A stretch of DNA of 64,000 nt from Atopsyche davidsoni (GCA_022113835.1 JAILWY010000009.1:9028001-9092000); one strand, 5' to 3'. Shown: positions 11,901-23,735, counted from the stretch's first letter. The notes: generated by a model from the letters alone, not told the origin. Numbers and translations: made by a program.

Positions 11901-13050
11901 GAGATATTATTTTTTTAAAGTGGGATGAAAATAACAAACTTAATTCTTATCGTTCAACTTTGGAAAATAATTACGCGGCAGCCATTATTTTGATAATAAA
12001 TAAGTCATGTTTTATTTATTTCATATTAATTGTTTCGTGGCATCTAAATAGTTGTTTGTATATTTATGAATCAAATTCTCCGAGAGTAATAAAAATTATC
12101 ATTAAAATGTTCCATAAGAGATTATATCTGTAAGATTACAGCCTCCGCAAAATATAAAATAATAAATTATTTATTATAGATCAATGTCGTATTTTTAATT
12201 ACATATTTAAAACATTATCTGATTCCAGTCCAAAATAACAAGTTAATCGGATTTTTTTATTGTATATAAGCAGATGTAAAATGAAGACATCGAAGAAAAA
12301 TACGAATGTTATATTTTGTAGTAACATAATAAACGAATTAAACTTCAAAACATTCTAGATGCTTCTTCAAGTCATGAAACTATACAGAGAGGTTTATATC
12401 CAAAAATAAACAATTGCAAAGATTCTAAATTAGATGAAAGTTGATGTTTGTATGCAATACTAAAAAACGACGAATAAAATCCTCAAAAAGTTCACCAAGT
12501 GCCAGGTATTCTAACCAGTTAAGCCATAGACTATCGCTGTAACTGAAGTGATAAAAATGTATATAAATCAATGCTTGGTGGTTGTACTTGATGTGCTAAA
12601 AATTTAATTAAAAAAAATATTCAAAAAAAGTTAACGTCAACAACATAATAAAATGAAATACCTCATGCAATGAAATTTGGGAATCAGAAAACGACATTAA
12701 TAATACACTTAAAAATACTCGAAACAAATAAAAATGTACGCTAATGATATCTGACAATAAAATGGTGGTGTATTAATTTGTTTTTCTTTATAGATCAAAT
12801 ACCAGATTTATTTGAACAGTATCAAATTTCTTCATTTTACTTTATGATCTTCGAGAGAATTAAAAGTTATTGAAGCACTTGGTAAACTGCTGTAACGAAC
12901 TCCTGACAATCTACAAAACGCAAATCTGTGACACCATTACATAATCCATTCAATGTTTTACACTGTCATATAATAATTACACTTTCTGTGCTAAATCTGA
13001 AAGAAAGAAGCCTTTCTGGCCTCGTCCTCTGGCAGGGAACCGATAAAACT
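11901..13050. other. AT-rich non-coding stretch
   Basis: Nothing recognised except the weak tRNA-like fragment listed at 12505-12560. Confidence 0.55.
12505..12560 (-). repeat. Possible tRNA-like (SINE 5') fragment
   Basis: On the minus strand TGGCTTAACTGG (12526-12515) fits the pol III A-box pattern TRGYNNARNNGG and is followed by TTAGAATACCTGG, as in tRNA-derived SINE heads. No B-box is detectable downstream, so this is at best a broken remnant. Confidence 0.25.
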
Positions 13051-13054
13051 TTTA

Positions 13055-13290
13055 ATTGAAACGTCCCTCGCAGGCGGGGCGGGCGGGGCGGGTGCCGTTA
13101 ATGACTGAAAACTCTTGAGGGGAGACGCAGCCAGGTTCAGTGTGCCTCCGACTCCGAGTCTGATCTTTGCGATGTAATTCTTGAACGCTCTCTCGGTGCG
13201 ATAATAAAATTATTATGTCCCATAATATTAATGGGTCATATTCAACACTGTTTACAGTTTTCAGGTGTCTGCAACCTATATAGTACAACG
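13055..13290. promoter_or_regulatory. GC island with tandem GC boxes and a G-quadruplex motif
   Basis: 13076-13092 reads GGGGCGGGCGGGGCGGG: four G-runs of three or more separated by single C residues. This fits the canonical G-quadruplex pattern with one-base loops and is also a pair of Sp/KLF-type GC boxes. The rest of the island contains CCGTTAATGAC and GACTCCGAGTC. It is the only such G-tract array in the window. Confidence 0.5.
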
Positions 13291-13299
13291 CGGAAGTCA

Positions 13300-15393
13300 A
13301 ATAGATGGGTTCACAACAAAAGACTTAATATTACCATATTTTTATTATAACTACATTACAAAATAAAAATTAAAAAATAATATCTTTATAAATATTATGG
13401 TAGTCATTTCAAATTCACTGCTTTTGAATTTTAAATTATGTTATACTTTAGATCGTTATTTAACTTTCAAGTTGACATCTCACGGTTTCAAAATGCGTTG
13501 AAATTCAGATTTCAAGAGGCAATACTTGCTAAGATATCACTTATGAATTAATTTTTAAATTGAAGAAAAAACTAGTAATATCGTTGGATTTAAGAATACT
13601 TTGCTGTTTTCCTTTGCCATCAGTTACTTTATCGGTTTATTCAGGATATTACAGGAACATGTCTTTTTACGTGTTCTATAAAGTTTAGCATTTATGAATA
13701 TTAATTGAAAATTACTAGCCAATATATTTTATTGCTCTGCAGTATATATTTTTTTATCATTGCATCTTGATTAAGTGCCACAGGTATTAATATAGATTAA
13801 CCAAGAATATTCGGCGACTTAATCTATCAATAACTTGATAAAATTATTTTCTTATTGATTAGGTTACGATAAAATCTTCTAAATACGAAGGCAGATTTTG
13901 GTAAAAAAATATATTTACAGGAATGTGAATATTTAAAAAAAATCAAACTTAAACTAATGTAATAACATTAAAATCTTCTTGAATAAATATTTTGCCCAAG
14001 AAATTTTTCTTATCTCACAGTAAAATATAAAACTAGAATATAAATTTAACTGTTTTTATACTTGACTGTATAAAGACAGTAATTTCATTCAAATTGCATT
14101 CATAGCTTCGGAGTTAAGCTCAGTTACTTCGACATCAAAATTTTATGTTCAAACTTAAATTATAGTAAGTAAGTATTCTTTCGATTGAACTTAAACAAAG
14201 CTTGAAATTCGCAATCATAGTATTCGGTAGATTTATTGGATTTAAATAGAATATTAAATTCACATTGAAAGTTTGAGACACGAAAGTAAAATAAACAATA
14301 GCTCAATAGATCATTGATATAATTTATTATTTATGAATATATTTTCTTTATTCAGAGTTTTATTATATAGTTTATTTTCTTGTGTTAAAACAATTTATTA
14401 AAATAAATTATAACTGGTATTTATTTCATGTTATTTTAGTAAACTAGATCTTTTATTTGGTGTTATTAAATCAAACCTAATCGTGGCTTTCTTTATTTTG
14501 CACAAAACTATAAAAATATCTCGTCATTTTAGAGCATTAATTTTAAATGCAAAAATTTATGTTAATCATTTTCTTATGGGCCAATTGTAAAGTCAAGGAA
14601 ACTCTCGTATTCAAATGTCAAGTTTAAATTAAAGCATCAATTTCAAACTTGATAACATTTTTTACAGTCCAAAATGGCATAAAAATTTAACTTTTTTAAA
14701 TCAATTAAATTTAAAAGGGGTCTGAAGTAAAATTTAAGTTGAACAATGCTATTTTGGTTGCTTTGGTCTTAACGCACTTTTTTCATAGTATAATTTAGTT
14801 ATGTATAATAGAGTATCCGAGTAGTTCAAAATATTATTAAAAATATATACATGGAGTAAATAGCTGAACCATCAACGATAATAAGAATATGATGTGAAAA
14901 AAATCGTCTTATTCTGAGTAGACTAACTGTTATTCTGGCAATTTGTCCATTTGACGGACTATAAAGCAAGATATCTTATATTTCAATTTCACCATATTTC
15001 AATTTAACAATATTTTCGTGAAAGATCATTCCAAAGATTTTAATAATAAAAACAATATTTTTATAGGAGTACTCGCCTATTGATTTATGAATATTTTAAA
15101 TATGTTTTTAGCTAAATTAACATGATGAATGAATATATCGAAAATGAATTATTAATAAAAATTCTCGATATATAAATATTTTCCTATCTTAAAAGCACTA
15201 AGAATTTTCACAATGGCGCTTAATATATTTGATTTAATCAAAACAGACGAATGGCTGTATTTTGATGGCCATAAATATTATTAAAAATACACGAGAACAT
15301 ATTGAATTATTTTAAACTTATACAATTAAACTTTTTACATTTATTCTTAAAAGTAGAATCCATGGAAATTTTAAACAGAACTTATATTGAAAC
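13300..15393. other. AT-rich non-coding stretch
   Basis: About 2 kb with almost no GC-rich interruption and no credible gene or repeat. It is one of the longest island-free blocks. Confidence 0.6.
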
Positions 15394-15542
15394 TAATTAT
15401 AATTTAGTACACCGGCCATGTAAGCTAGGGGATGTGGGTTCAAATCCCACACAAATCACGATGATATTTTTCTGAGAGTTTATTTAAATCATCTTCTATG
15501 TATGAACAAATGTGCCTAATCATATTAGTATTAATTATAATT
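15394..15542 (+). mobile_element. tRNA-like SINE copy, single unit
   Basis: The body runs from about 15405 to 15531. CACCGGCCATGTAAGC is followed by a perfect T-arm-like hairpin: stem TGTGGG/CCCACA with 7-nt loop TTCAAAT, B-box at 15437-15447. Then comes the ATCACGATGATA body shared with the foldback copy at 3.9 kb. Flanking direct repeats TAATTATAATT at 15394-15404 and 15532-15542 are a plausible 11-bp target duplication, although AT-rich. There is no inverted arm. Confidence 0.6.
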
Positions 15543-15599
15543 GAATCAATTATATTTTTACTAAGCTGCAGCGTCAATATTTCACATCACTAACTTATC

Positions 15600-15865
15600 G
15601 TCGTTTCCCGTGTGAATTACGACCGGACAAATGTAGGTTTATTATTAATTGTGATTATCCCATGCACTTACTATAGTATGCAGGCCGCATGCAGGCTACA
15701 CAGTATTAATATGCCGGTGGGTGAGTTAACTAAACATTACGTGAACAGCAAGTAATTTGGCGTTGTGCGGTTTTAATCGGCGGTAACGCCCCGGCGACCG
15801 CGGCCGAAGGATGTCCGTAAAGCGCACTCGACATAATCGAGGCAATACTCACGAACTCTATCTAA
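15600..15865. promoter_or_regulatory. Large CpG-rich island
   Basis: Starts with CCCGTGTGAATTACGACCGG and TTATTATTAATTGTGATTATCC and ends with a dense CpG core, GCCCCGGCGACCGCGGCC. GCAGGCCGCATGCAGGC is an imperfect tandem repeat. The mix of homeodomain words and CpG core fits a regulatory element. No open frame stands out. Confidence 0.4.
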
Positions 15866-16250
15866 TACCGATATACATTTAAAAGCAGCTTTAAAATACA
15901 GAGTATACTCGCTATCGAATTGATTTTATGTTTAAATATTTATTATTATTTTTATAGGCACTCACGTACCTGAATACATGATCGGAGAATGAGAATAATA
16001 ATTATGCTTTTTACGTGTTTATACTTTTTTATCTGTGGTATCTTAAGTTTTTATTTTAGCATATTAAATCTTTTTAAAAAAAAATTATACCACATGTTCA
16101 GATAATATCATAGTACAACGCAATTAAATGTGTAATAATCTATTAAGATTCCAAATTACATGTCAATAATTGTAAAATGTTTATATTGTTGCCATTTAAC
16201 AGAAAAGTTACCGTAAACGATTTTTCAAAGCTTATGCCCAAATGAATTAA
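15866..16250. other. AT-rich non-coding stretch
   Basis: Nothing recognised. Confidence 0.5.
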
Positions 16251-16254
16251 TAAT

Positions 16255-16455
16255 ATGGATCATTTCACCACAAAATCCAATCAACACATCCCAGTGAAGT
16301 GCACTTCCGGCGTGCATGCTAGCAGTTCTGGCCCCTCTATAAACTGCAGTGTCGCCGGACCTAGTAATTAGCCGCTCCGCTGATTTCCAACTTTGTATCT
16401 TCACGAGGGAGAAGAGGCCGTTGACTTTTGGATGCAACTCAATTAAAACGCACGT
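16255..16455. promoter_or_regulatory. Conserved-looking island with homeodomain site
   Basis: It includes AGTGAAGTGCACTTCCGGCG (near-palindromic AAGTGCACTT), GTCGCCGGACCTAG and AATTAGCCGCT at 16366-16376, an 11-mer repeated exactly in the island at 18.88 kb. A 112-codon minus-strand frame (16563-16225) covers it, but the sequence matches no family I know. Confidence 0.4.
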
Positions 16456-17490
16456 AGATACTGTAATAATTCCCTTATATGTATATTTTGCAGAAAAAAA
16501 ATAAACAAAATACAATGTATTCTTAACAAAAATTTCTAAATTAAAAAAAAAAATTATCCACAAAACTTTTGACTGCAGTATTTTTGTCTATTTTAAGAGA
16601 GTTATTTTTTTCTGTTATGAGTTATTAGCTCTTAAAAGTCTCCTAAATAAATTTACTCTATCATCCAAGATAACATTTTTCAATTTAGGAGCTTATCTTA
16701 TGAAACTGTCTTCTGCTACAAGTTTTTACGAAAACTTTCAGATAATTTTATAAAAATTGAATTTGAGAGCTATATACCCTGTGATATAATATCACAAGTA
16801 GTTCAACTTAATTTAAACTATATATCTTACGACAAGTCGTGAAATTTATACACTAATCTTTTGGATAAAAGAAACGTTCATTTTATGGAATTGATATTGC
16901 TACTTGAATAGTATTTTGTAAAAATGTATTATTATTTTACTTTTAACATTATAAATATTATTGAATGTGATACATGAACACTACAAGCAATTTTTTTTCT
17001 AAGTGGTTTTTAGTTACAAAAAATAACAAAATATTAAATAAAAGTTCAAAAGTAAATAATATCTGGAATGAATGTGAAAGGATAAAAATAATCTATCTGC
17101 TTAGGAAAGGCTAATAAAATTGATTTATAGAATTTACTTCATACTTTTAACAGAAATTTATAGTTAAATTCATCTTGGCATTGGAAAAAATAAGTAACTA
17201 ATAATAACCTGAAAATAAGTACCTGCATGATAATTTTGAAAATACATATTTTCAAATCCATACTATTAAAAACGCTATTTTATTTAGAATTAAATAAATT
17301 TAACATAAAAAAATATTGTATCAAAATGGCGCTGAAGTGAATTTCTCTCTATAGACATGGTCTATTTATTAAGGAACCGGGATAGCACATTAAAAGTATT
17401 TAATATAATAAACATGCGGTTTATATATGTTCTTTGAAGATTAAATATTACATTAAGAAGTCAGTTAAGTAGAGAAGTTGACATTTAAAC
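16456..17490. other. AT-rich non-coding stretch
   Basis: No gene. 17341-17360 matches 36601-36620 at 18 of 20 positions around TCTCTCTATA, perhaps a small dispersed repeat. Confidence 0.5.
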
Positions 17491-17497
17491 TGAATCA

Positions 17498-17745
17498 ATT
17501 TGCATGCAGGTTGTTCCGCAGCGTCCCTGCAAAGAACGTCGGTCTCGGTACAAGTGCAGGATTCGTTAGTGCCGTAACTAGTTTAGCCGGAGATTTATAA
17601 GCTCGCGTACCTCTTGCAAAGCTCTCTGCGATGCAAAGTGAAGCTGAAAGACGCGGCCACGTCATCCTTCAGCACGGCGTCGGAGGTTCATGGCGAACCA
17701 GCCGCGTGCAGTTTCACCATTGAACACAGGCACTGTGTAATTAAT
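17498..17745. promoter_or_regulatory. Large GC island starting with a POU octamer
   Basis: ATTTGCAT (17498-17505) opens the island, followed by GCAGGTTGTTCCGCAGCGTC, CCGTAACTAGTTTAGCCGG and CGCGGCCACGTCATCC, and it closes with GTGTAATTAATGCG, a homeodomain word. A typical composition for a developmental enhancer. No credible exon. Confidence 0.4.
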
Positions 17746-18125
17746 GCGTTTTAATGTTACAGGTGTAATTACTGATATGGTTTATTAATATTCAGTCATT
17801 AATATTAGATGAATTCACGATGTGTTGCAGTTATAATACAGGTAATAGTATCCATTAAATCTCTCGATCGATGTAAATTTTTTTGAACTGTATTAATACA
17901 TTTATTTGAAATTTAATTATATAAGTACTGTTATGATCTAGCACATAATAGCTGAGAAGTAACACCACACAACGTGGATTGTCAGTGAATGACGTGTTAG
18001 ATGAAGATTTATTACAGGCATAATATCAACTTTCTCACATTGATCCTCCAATCATCGGATTACTACAACACCTGGAGTTGTTTTCTTACACGCAGGCTAC
18101 TTTATCAGGTTTTTATTTGTACTTA
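17746..18125. other. AT-rich non-coding stretch
   Basis: Nothing recognised. Confidence 0.5.
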
Positions 18126-18129
18126 AACA

Positions 18130-18275
18130 GGAATAACTTTACGCCTCGCGCGCTGGCTGGCTCTCACGCCGATGTCTTATTAAATAGTCGTTTGTTATCA
18201 AATGGGAATGATTCTAGCATAGAGCCACTGACCCCGAGTGAAGGAATTAACACGGAGAAGAGATCATGTATAATA
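18130..18275. other. Moderate GC patch with short open frame
   Basis: A plus-strand frame (18078-18281) crosses CGCCTCGCGCGCTGGCTGGCTC and ends shortly after. The protein read is not recognisable. It may simply be another small island. Confidence 0.25.
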
Positions 18276-18780
18276 GTTTGAGATACGGTCTTGTTTACAT
18301 TCTTCGGTTTCTTTCAACATATTTTAAATCATATATTTTGTTGCTCATGTTGTTTTGCTTGCTTAAATGAATTATTAAAATATGTACATAACATAAAAAA
18401 ACATCTAAGAAATATAAATAATAAGCAACACTGTTTTTATAATTGCGAACTTGCAAACTTTGAGACGTTTATTTTAACACGCTCAAAAGTTATTGTGATG
18501 AGATTTATTTACAATGAATTTTATTAAGGTTGTAAATCACTTTGATTTTTGATAAAAATCATCTGCTATATAAAACTCATGTCAATATAAAAACCGTGTG
18601 CATGATTTGGTCTTAACTCAAAGCTACTAAACTATTGGAATACCAACCACCTGCATGATAATAAGATCATCTTAAATTGTAAGGGTGCTAACAGCCACTT
18701 AATTTTTATGAAAAATAGGTTTATTGTTCAGTCAGCTTTGTGTATCTAAACCTAACCACTACCTGTCAGTAGAATAACTT
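18276..18780. other. AT-rich non-coding stretch
   Basis: The frame at 18291-18527 is rich in F, C and N and resembles chance AT-rich ORFs. Nothing else is seen. Confidence 0.5.
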
Positions 18781-18784
18781 ACTG

Positions 18785-18930
18785 AGCCGATCTTGTAAAG
18801 TACCCGGACTATGTATTGACGTGTATTCATTATTCGTAGCAGAAGGTTCTCGGAGCTAAGATCGTTTTCGATTCAATTTACAATTAGCCGCTAGAGGGGC
18901 GGATATCATCGTAATTTGTCAAGACTCGCT
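18785..18930. promoter_or_regulatory. Island sharing an 11-mer with the 16.3-kb island
   Basis: AATTAGCCGCT occurs at 18882-18892, exactly as at 16366-16376. The rest includes AAGTACCCGGAC, GTTCTCGGAGC and GGGGCGGATATCATCG. A candidate homeodomain-bound element. Confidence 0.35.
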
Positions 18931-18934
18931 TGAT

Positions 18935-19685
18935 AAGTTTTCCTGAAAAATGTTATTATAGTCATTTTATTTAATAGACGTTTTAAATAGGAAAAATAAT
19001 GAACGTGCCAGGGTATCAGACTCTAAAATTAACATTTTTCTGATGGGCACTGTTTTCTTTAAAACCACAGTAGATAAAATATGCACAAAGTAAATTTGAG
19101 TTCTTATTGAAACGCTTTGTTGTAGATTGCACATAAATACGTAATTCTAAAAGAAACAATAACTACATTTTTACAAAATTAATCGGTTCACCGGTTCGAT
19201 TTCGTGTGTAATTTTCATAAAATCACCATTTTACTGGGTCGAGCGGATTTTTAAATCAATTTATACTAGCGAGGAATCGATTGACGTTTAATTAGTATGG
19301 GTTTAACATTTTAGGAAGGAGATCGATCTGAGGAACTTTTGGCTGACATGGAATGGTCTTATCACCGAGCCAAAAAAATATTATTTTAAAGATTAGTCCA
19401 TCGTAAATGTTTATGAATTAAGCTTTATTTTGTTGCGTAAAATATAATATCAATATTTTGTCTAATACATTTATGATACAATGATTGTGTTCAGGGTATT
19501 AATACACTCAACAGACATTTTATTCTATTAATGGGATGAAATGTCTATAGAACTTCAAAAACTTGTTTTAACGGGGTAACTATATCTTCCTGTAGTTGCA
19601 ACTTTTCGTATTAGCGCTCACTTCACGAGGCATCAGAGGAAATAGTACTTGTAAACGATTATAAATTGATTAACGTACCGACTTA
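18935..19685. other. AT-rich stretch containing an exon-like segment
   Basis: Mostly AT-rich. A 25-codon protein-like segment after an acceptor-like TTTTAG at 19315-19389 is listed separately. TTCACCGGTTCG near 19190 is a weak Grainyhead-like half site. Confidence 0.45.
19315..19389 (+). other. Candidate short terminal exon
   Basis: Directly after an acceptor-like ACATTTTAG, 24 codons read without a stop and end in TAA. The middle reads EELLADMEWSYHRAKK, which is hydrophilic and protein-like in contrast to the surrounding chance frames. The in-frame codon before it is TAG, so it could only be coding as a spliced exon. I do not recognise the protein. Confidence 0.2.
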
Positions 19686-19689
19686 TTGC

Positions 19690-19970
19690 TCCGCTTCATC
19701 TAAATTCAAATCCCCTGCTAACCAGCGTATATAGGAGGAAGCTTTTACTATCACGATACAATGAATCATCAGCGGTATACTATAGCTGTCCCACTTCACC
19801 CGCATGAAACGACGATCGGAGCGAGAGAGATAGCATGGTCAACGACGTCGCAGGTTCATATTCCAGCGATTTGCATACAAGGTGCTTAAGGATCGGAACT
19901 GTTTGATAGCAGATCGGTGGGTCGTTTTACGTTAAATCATTGACCCCTCTAATGGCTCGCAATTAGATAG
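19690..19970. promoter_or_regulatory. Island with POU octamer and CpG-rich core
   Basis: ATTTGCAT at 19869-19876 follows CAACGACGTCGCAGG. Upstream is CATGAAACGACGATCGGAGCG, downstream AAGGATCGGAAC and TCATTGACCCC. Composition and motifs resemble the 17.5-kb island. Confidence 0.35.
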
Positions 19971-20785
19971 TCTTAACTACCAAAAGCAGAATCACAGATA
20001 TTGTAGTGTTATTGTTAGTAAAATAGTTAAGTACATCAAGATATTAAGGTTATTAACGAAACAGGTAAATAGAATTCAATTTCCAGTATATTTAGTTATG
20101 GGAACTTCATCATAGTAAAAATTTATGCTAATCAAATTCATTGTGTTCTTATTGTTGCTGAAACTATTTTGACAAATTTTTAATACATATAAAATATACT
20201 TTTGTGTGAAGTGATTTGCCTCGAATTTATATTAAATATAATTAATGTTTTAAATATTAGATATATATTTTTATAGGTAAATATCCAAAATACTAAAAAA
20301 ATAAATGTAAAAAACATATACTCTCGGAACATTAAAACTTTTATAAATAATCACTTGAACATTTTTAGAGAATTCTAAGTATATTATACTAAGTACAAAT
20401 ATCCAAAATAAATTATTAAAAGTCAAATTTAAAAAATAAATCAATACGCATTATCCTCGAATCTAGTCGATCAAGTCGGAACAATTGAAAGAATATTACG
20501 TTTGATTCAGTGTGCTGAGTGCTGCTTTTAGTTAATAATATATTTTTTTAATGTTTTATGAACAAACAGTTGATAATATATATATATATATATTCATTAT
20601 TTTATAAATGTTTATCCCAGTTAAATCAAAGCATAATGTTGACCAATGTTATTTTTTACATTTTTGTTCCTGAATTTTCAAATACTTTATTGTACATTGA
20701 AAATGAGAATACCACGATTCAGTCGTTAGTGTTTTAGACGCGAGAAGAAGATTCTGATGTTGCGTCTAATGTCCGATAAGAAATA
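19971..20785. other. AT-rich non-coding stretch
   Basis: It includes a short AT microsatellite at 20576-20593. Nothing else recognised. Confidence 0.55.
20576..20593. repeat. Short (AT)n microsatellite
   Basis: Nine uninterrupted AT units. Confidence 0.9.
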
Positions 20786-20789
20786 ATGG

Positions 20790-20990
20790 GAGTACATAGA
20801 CGAGGTATCTGCGGCGGGTCTCTTTCGGTTCCGTTGCCTGGTAATCCATGCATTAGCATTCTTGGAGGCCTTTCTGTCAAGCCAGCCAAGCGCGCGGGCC
20901 GCTCCCGGAGTGCAGCCGACAGAGCGGGGGAGGATGCCCTGAGGGAGGATGGCTGCATCTGACACCCCCCGAGGAAGAATTGTGTAATGA
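20790..20990. promoter_or_regulatory. GC island with X-box-like word
   Basis: Contains GTTGCCTGGTAAT (20833-20845), an RFX X-box with one mismatch, and a CpG core CCAAGCGCGCGGGCCGCTCC. Two overlapping minus-strand frames (about 20965-20726) exist only because GC-rich DNA lacks stops. An X-box with one mismatch is expected a few times in 64 kb. Confidence 0.35.
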
Positions 20991-22305
20991 GAATAGACGC
21001 ATCAGGATACTAAAAAAATTTAAAAAAAATTCTCAACCTAATAAAAGCCGACCTATATTTACCAAGTTTTAAATACACGATATGCCTTAGAAAAAAAATT
21101 GAACCGTCTAAATCAACTAAACTCGTTAATAGCAATAATATATATAAATTTTATTTTTATAAATTATTAATTTTAAAAAGTGGCAAACTTCAATTTTTGT
21201 GATACAATGAATCCTACGATTATTTTGGATATAACCGAAGTCTCTTGTTTGAAGAATTTTTTATTCTATTTCCATGACACTACCATAATAATTAGATATT
21301 TTTGGCGTTATATTTTAAAAATTGAGTATTCATATTTGACATGTTTACTGTGAGTATAAAAATGCTTTTTATTTTTAGATATTTTTTGTCCATGGACCTT
21401 AATAAGATGAGCAAACGCTTAAAAGGTATTGTGGTTGTATATGTTTTTTTTTGTGCCTTGCATTTAATTGTCGTGGTGTGAACAATTTTATTGAATATTT
21501 TCTATGAAATAATAATAATAAAAATTAAAAGATCGAAAAAGTTATCTGAAACTAGAATGCCACGATTGGTTTATCAGAGATTTTTAAATTAAACTTTTTT
21601 TTTTTATCTTCCTAAATTAAAAAAATAGTTTATTGATAACAAATTGTTGCTCAATTGAAATGAAAATAAAAATAAAACATTTACTTTCTAAACATGTTCA
21701 TAAAATGCCAAATTTAAATGCTCTATAAAATGTAAATGCCACTCAAGTAATCTTTCAAATAAAAAATCCAGTTTATGTGGTTATTAGCGTATACGCTCAT
21801 CAGAATTTATTTATAAAAATAAAAAAAATACGAATATGTGGCAGTGCTCAAATATTCAAAGTTTATCACTCAATCACTTAAAGAAATGTAATACATATAT
21901 TAGGTTATTGCCAAAAAAGCTGCCATAATTTGACTAGCTGGTCATCTTGTAGTCAAAACATGTTTGTTTGCCGATTATAAGATCCCGGTTTTGAATCTTA
22001 TGAATTTGAATCTAGCTTAAGCAATATTGTTTTTTTTTTAATTCTATTAACATTATAAATTGTCCTAAGATTCAAAGAACCTAACTGAAAAAAAAGCATA
22101 TGCCTTTACAGACACATTAGCATTTTGATTTGTAATGCTTCTTACTGATTGTTTACCAGTGTATTAATAGGCTCGAAGTTATTAAATTATTTAATATTGG
22201 ATGGCTCCCACTCATGTAATAAATGAGAAAAAATAACAGAATATTTTAGTAAGAAAAAAATTACAAGCACGTACTTGTGATACAAATTTATGTTTATTGA
22301 GTAAT
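20991..22305. other. AT-rich non-coding stretch
   Basis: It contains a perfect 12-bp palindrome AGCGTATACGCT (21786-21797) and a possible degenerate SINE (21930-22005), listed separately. No gene. Confidence 0.5.
21930..22005 (+). repeat. Possible degenerate tRNA-derived SINE
   Basis: The layout TAGCTGGTCATCTTGTAGTC, then about 35 nt, then GATCCCGGTTTTGAATC resembles a tRNA-derived SINE head, with a B-box GGTTCGAATCC that has gained one T. Weak; it would need a library match. Confidence 0.25.
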
Positions 22306-22309
22306 TGCC

Positions 22310-22600
22310 AATATGAACACTATTTGTGCTTTTCCTCTACAACGGTTTGGCTCGACGCCAGATTCTCTCGCTTTTCCATAACAATTACTTCCTGCGGTGT
22401 CGGAATTAGAACGCCCATATGAAGTGTTAGTTAATAAACAACCCTTGTATCATCCTCTGAATGGCTCTTTTGATAGGCTCTCCAAAGCTGGAAGGACTGC
22501 ACCAGCTGTGGTTAAGTTGACGAAACCTCTGTGCTCTAAAATCTTTCATACTGTCGCGAGCCAACAAGAGATTGTTAAAGTTTACACAAAGTAAAAAATA
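22310..22600. other. Protein-like block of uncertain strand
   Basis: On the plus strand a frame runs without a stop to TAA at 22594 and reads, in part, ERPYEVLVNKQPLYHP; it has no ATG and a stop shortly upstream. On the minus strand, ATG at 22418 opens 32 codons (beginning MGVLIPTPQEVIVMEKRE) that stop at 22320, with AATAAA at 22298-22293, 21 nt further on. Both reads have balanced composition unlike the chance AT-rich frames. One may be a decayed exon or transposon piece. I recognise neither. Confidence 0.25.
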
Positions 22601-23635
22601 TTTTATACTAACATTTAAAAAATTAAATACTTGAAAATGGCAGAATGTACATAAAGCACCAAACGGAATTAGTACAAATATTCGTCTCTTTTCTGTCTCT
22701 TCAAAACAAAACTTTTTACTAATGCTATTAAATTTAAGTATTGAAAACTAGAGATGGAGAATTACAGACGTTTATATAATATTATAATTTGAGAATGCCA
22801 ATGTATTCATCCTAGTAATTCTACTTTTTCCGCATGTTACTCGCCCACTTATATGTATGCTTTCAAGAGAATTTATAATTTTTAGTATGAATATTTCTTA
22901 ATGTAAAACAAATATTATAATTTTTTCAATATAAAATCAGTTTTCGTATTCTTTTATGATAAATATTCACGTAACAATATAAATTAAAAAGAATTGTAGG
23001 GAACTGGCAGAGTCATATAAAATGTATTGTTATTATGGCAGTCGGCCAAAAGCATTGTTTAGTTTTAGAATGCACGGAGACACAAGCTGTAGTTCAGTTT
23101 AATGTACTCGGTATAGGCTGTGGTTAGTGGAGGAAACGTACCTTCTACAGAATTCATGACCAATTGCATTAGCCAACAATAATACACTACGATAAAATAA
23201 TAACTATGGAATCGGAATAACCACTAATCTAGTAAGAGTAAATATAAAAATAAATTAGATTCCTTTCATCAAAAATATTAAACGTAAAAGTATTTTGTAT
23301 CTTTTAGCTGGTCCCAGAATTAAATATAAAGTCTTCCCAGAAAAAGGATTTATATAATTTTGCAAACTATATAGACATAAGAATGTAAATTATTTAATTT
23401 ATTTACATAACCTTGAGCTACCTAATAAAAAAACTGTTTTCTGCTTTATTTAAACAAGTCCAATTTTAATATGTTGAGTTAAAATTCTTTAGTATTCACG
23501 CATATATTTTAAACGCCACGTGCTGAATGATTTTTATATTATTATTATTTCGGTACACGCTGAGCACTTGTGTTTCATAGTGATTTTTGAGTTATATTTT
23601 AGTTCCAAGAACCGTTACAACATTGTAGTCCATAT
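22601..23635. other. AT-rich non-coding stretch
   Basis: Nothing recognised. Confidence 0.55.
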
Positions 23636-23639
23636 TACT

Positions 23640-23735
23640 ATGTCAATAACTTCATAGGCTACTTGAAATTACTATCCTTTGTTCTCGAAGGATGACGTCA
23701 AAGAGTTGGCAATCGCATCGCAAGTATTTTGGGAT
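23640..23735. promoter_or_regulatory. Small element with perfect CRE
   Basis: TGACGTCA (23693-23700), the palindromic CREB/ATF site, lies in a moderately GC-rich patch, GGATGACGTCAAAGAG, followed by GCAATCGCATCGCAAG. A second perfect copy of the octamer is at 39503-39510. Confidence 0.3.

Noticed and set aside
16225..16563. 112-codon minus-strand frame over the 16.3-kb island.
   Set aside because: Its first part comes from AT-rich DNA and its second from the island. No family resemblance; better read as a regulatory island.
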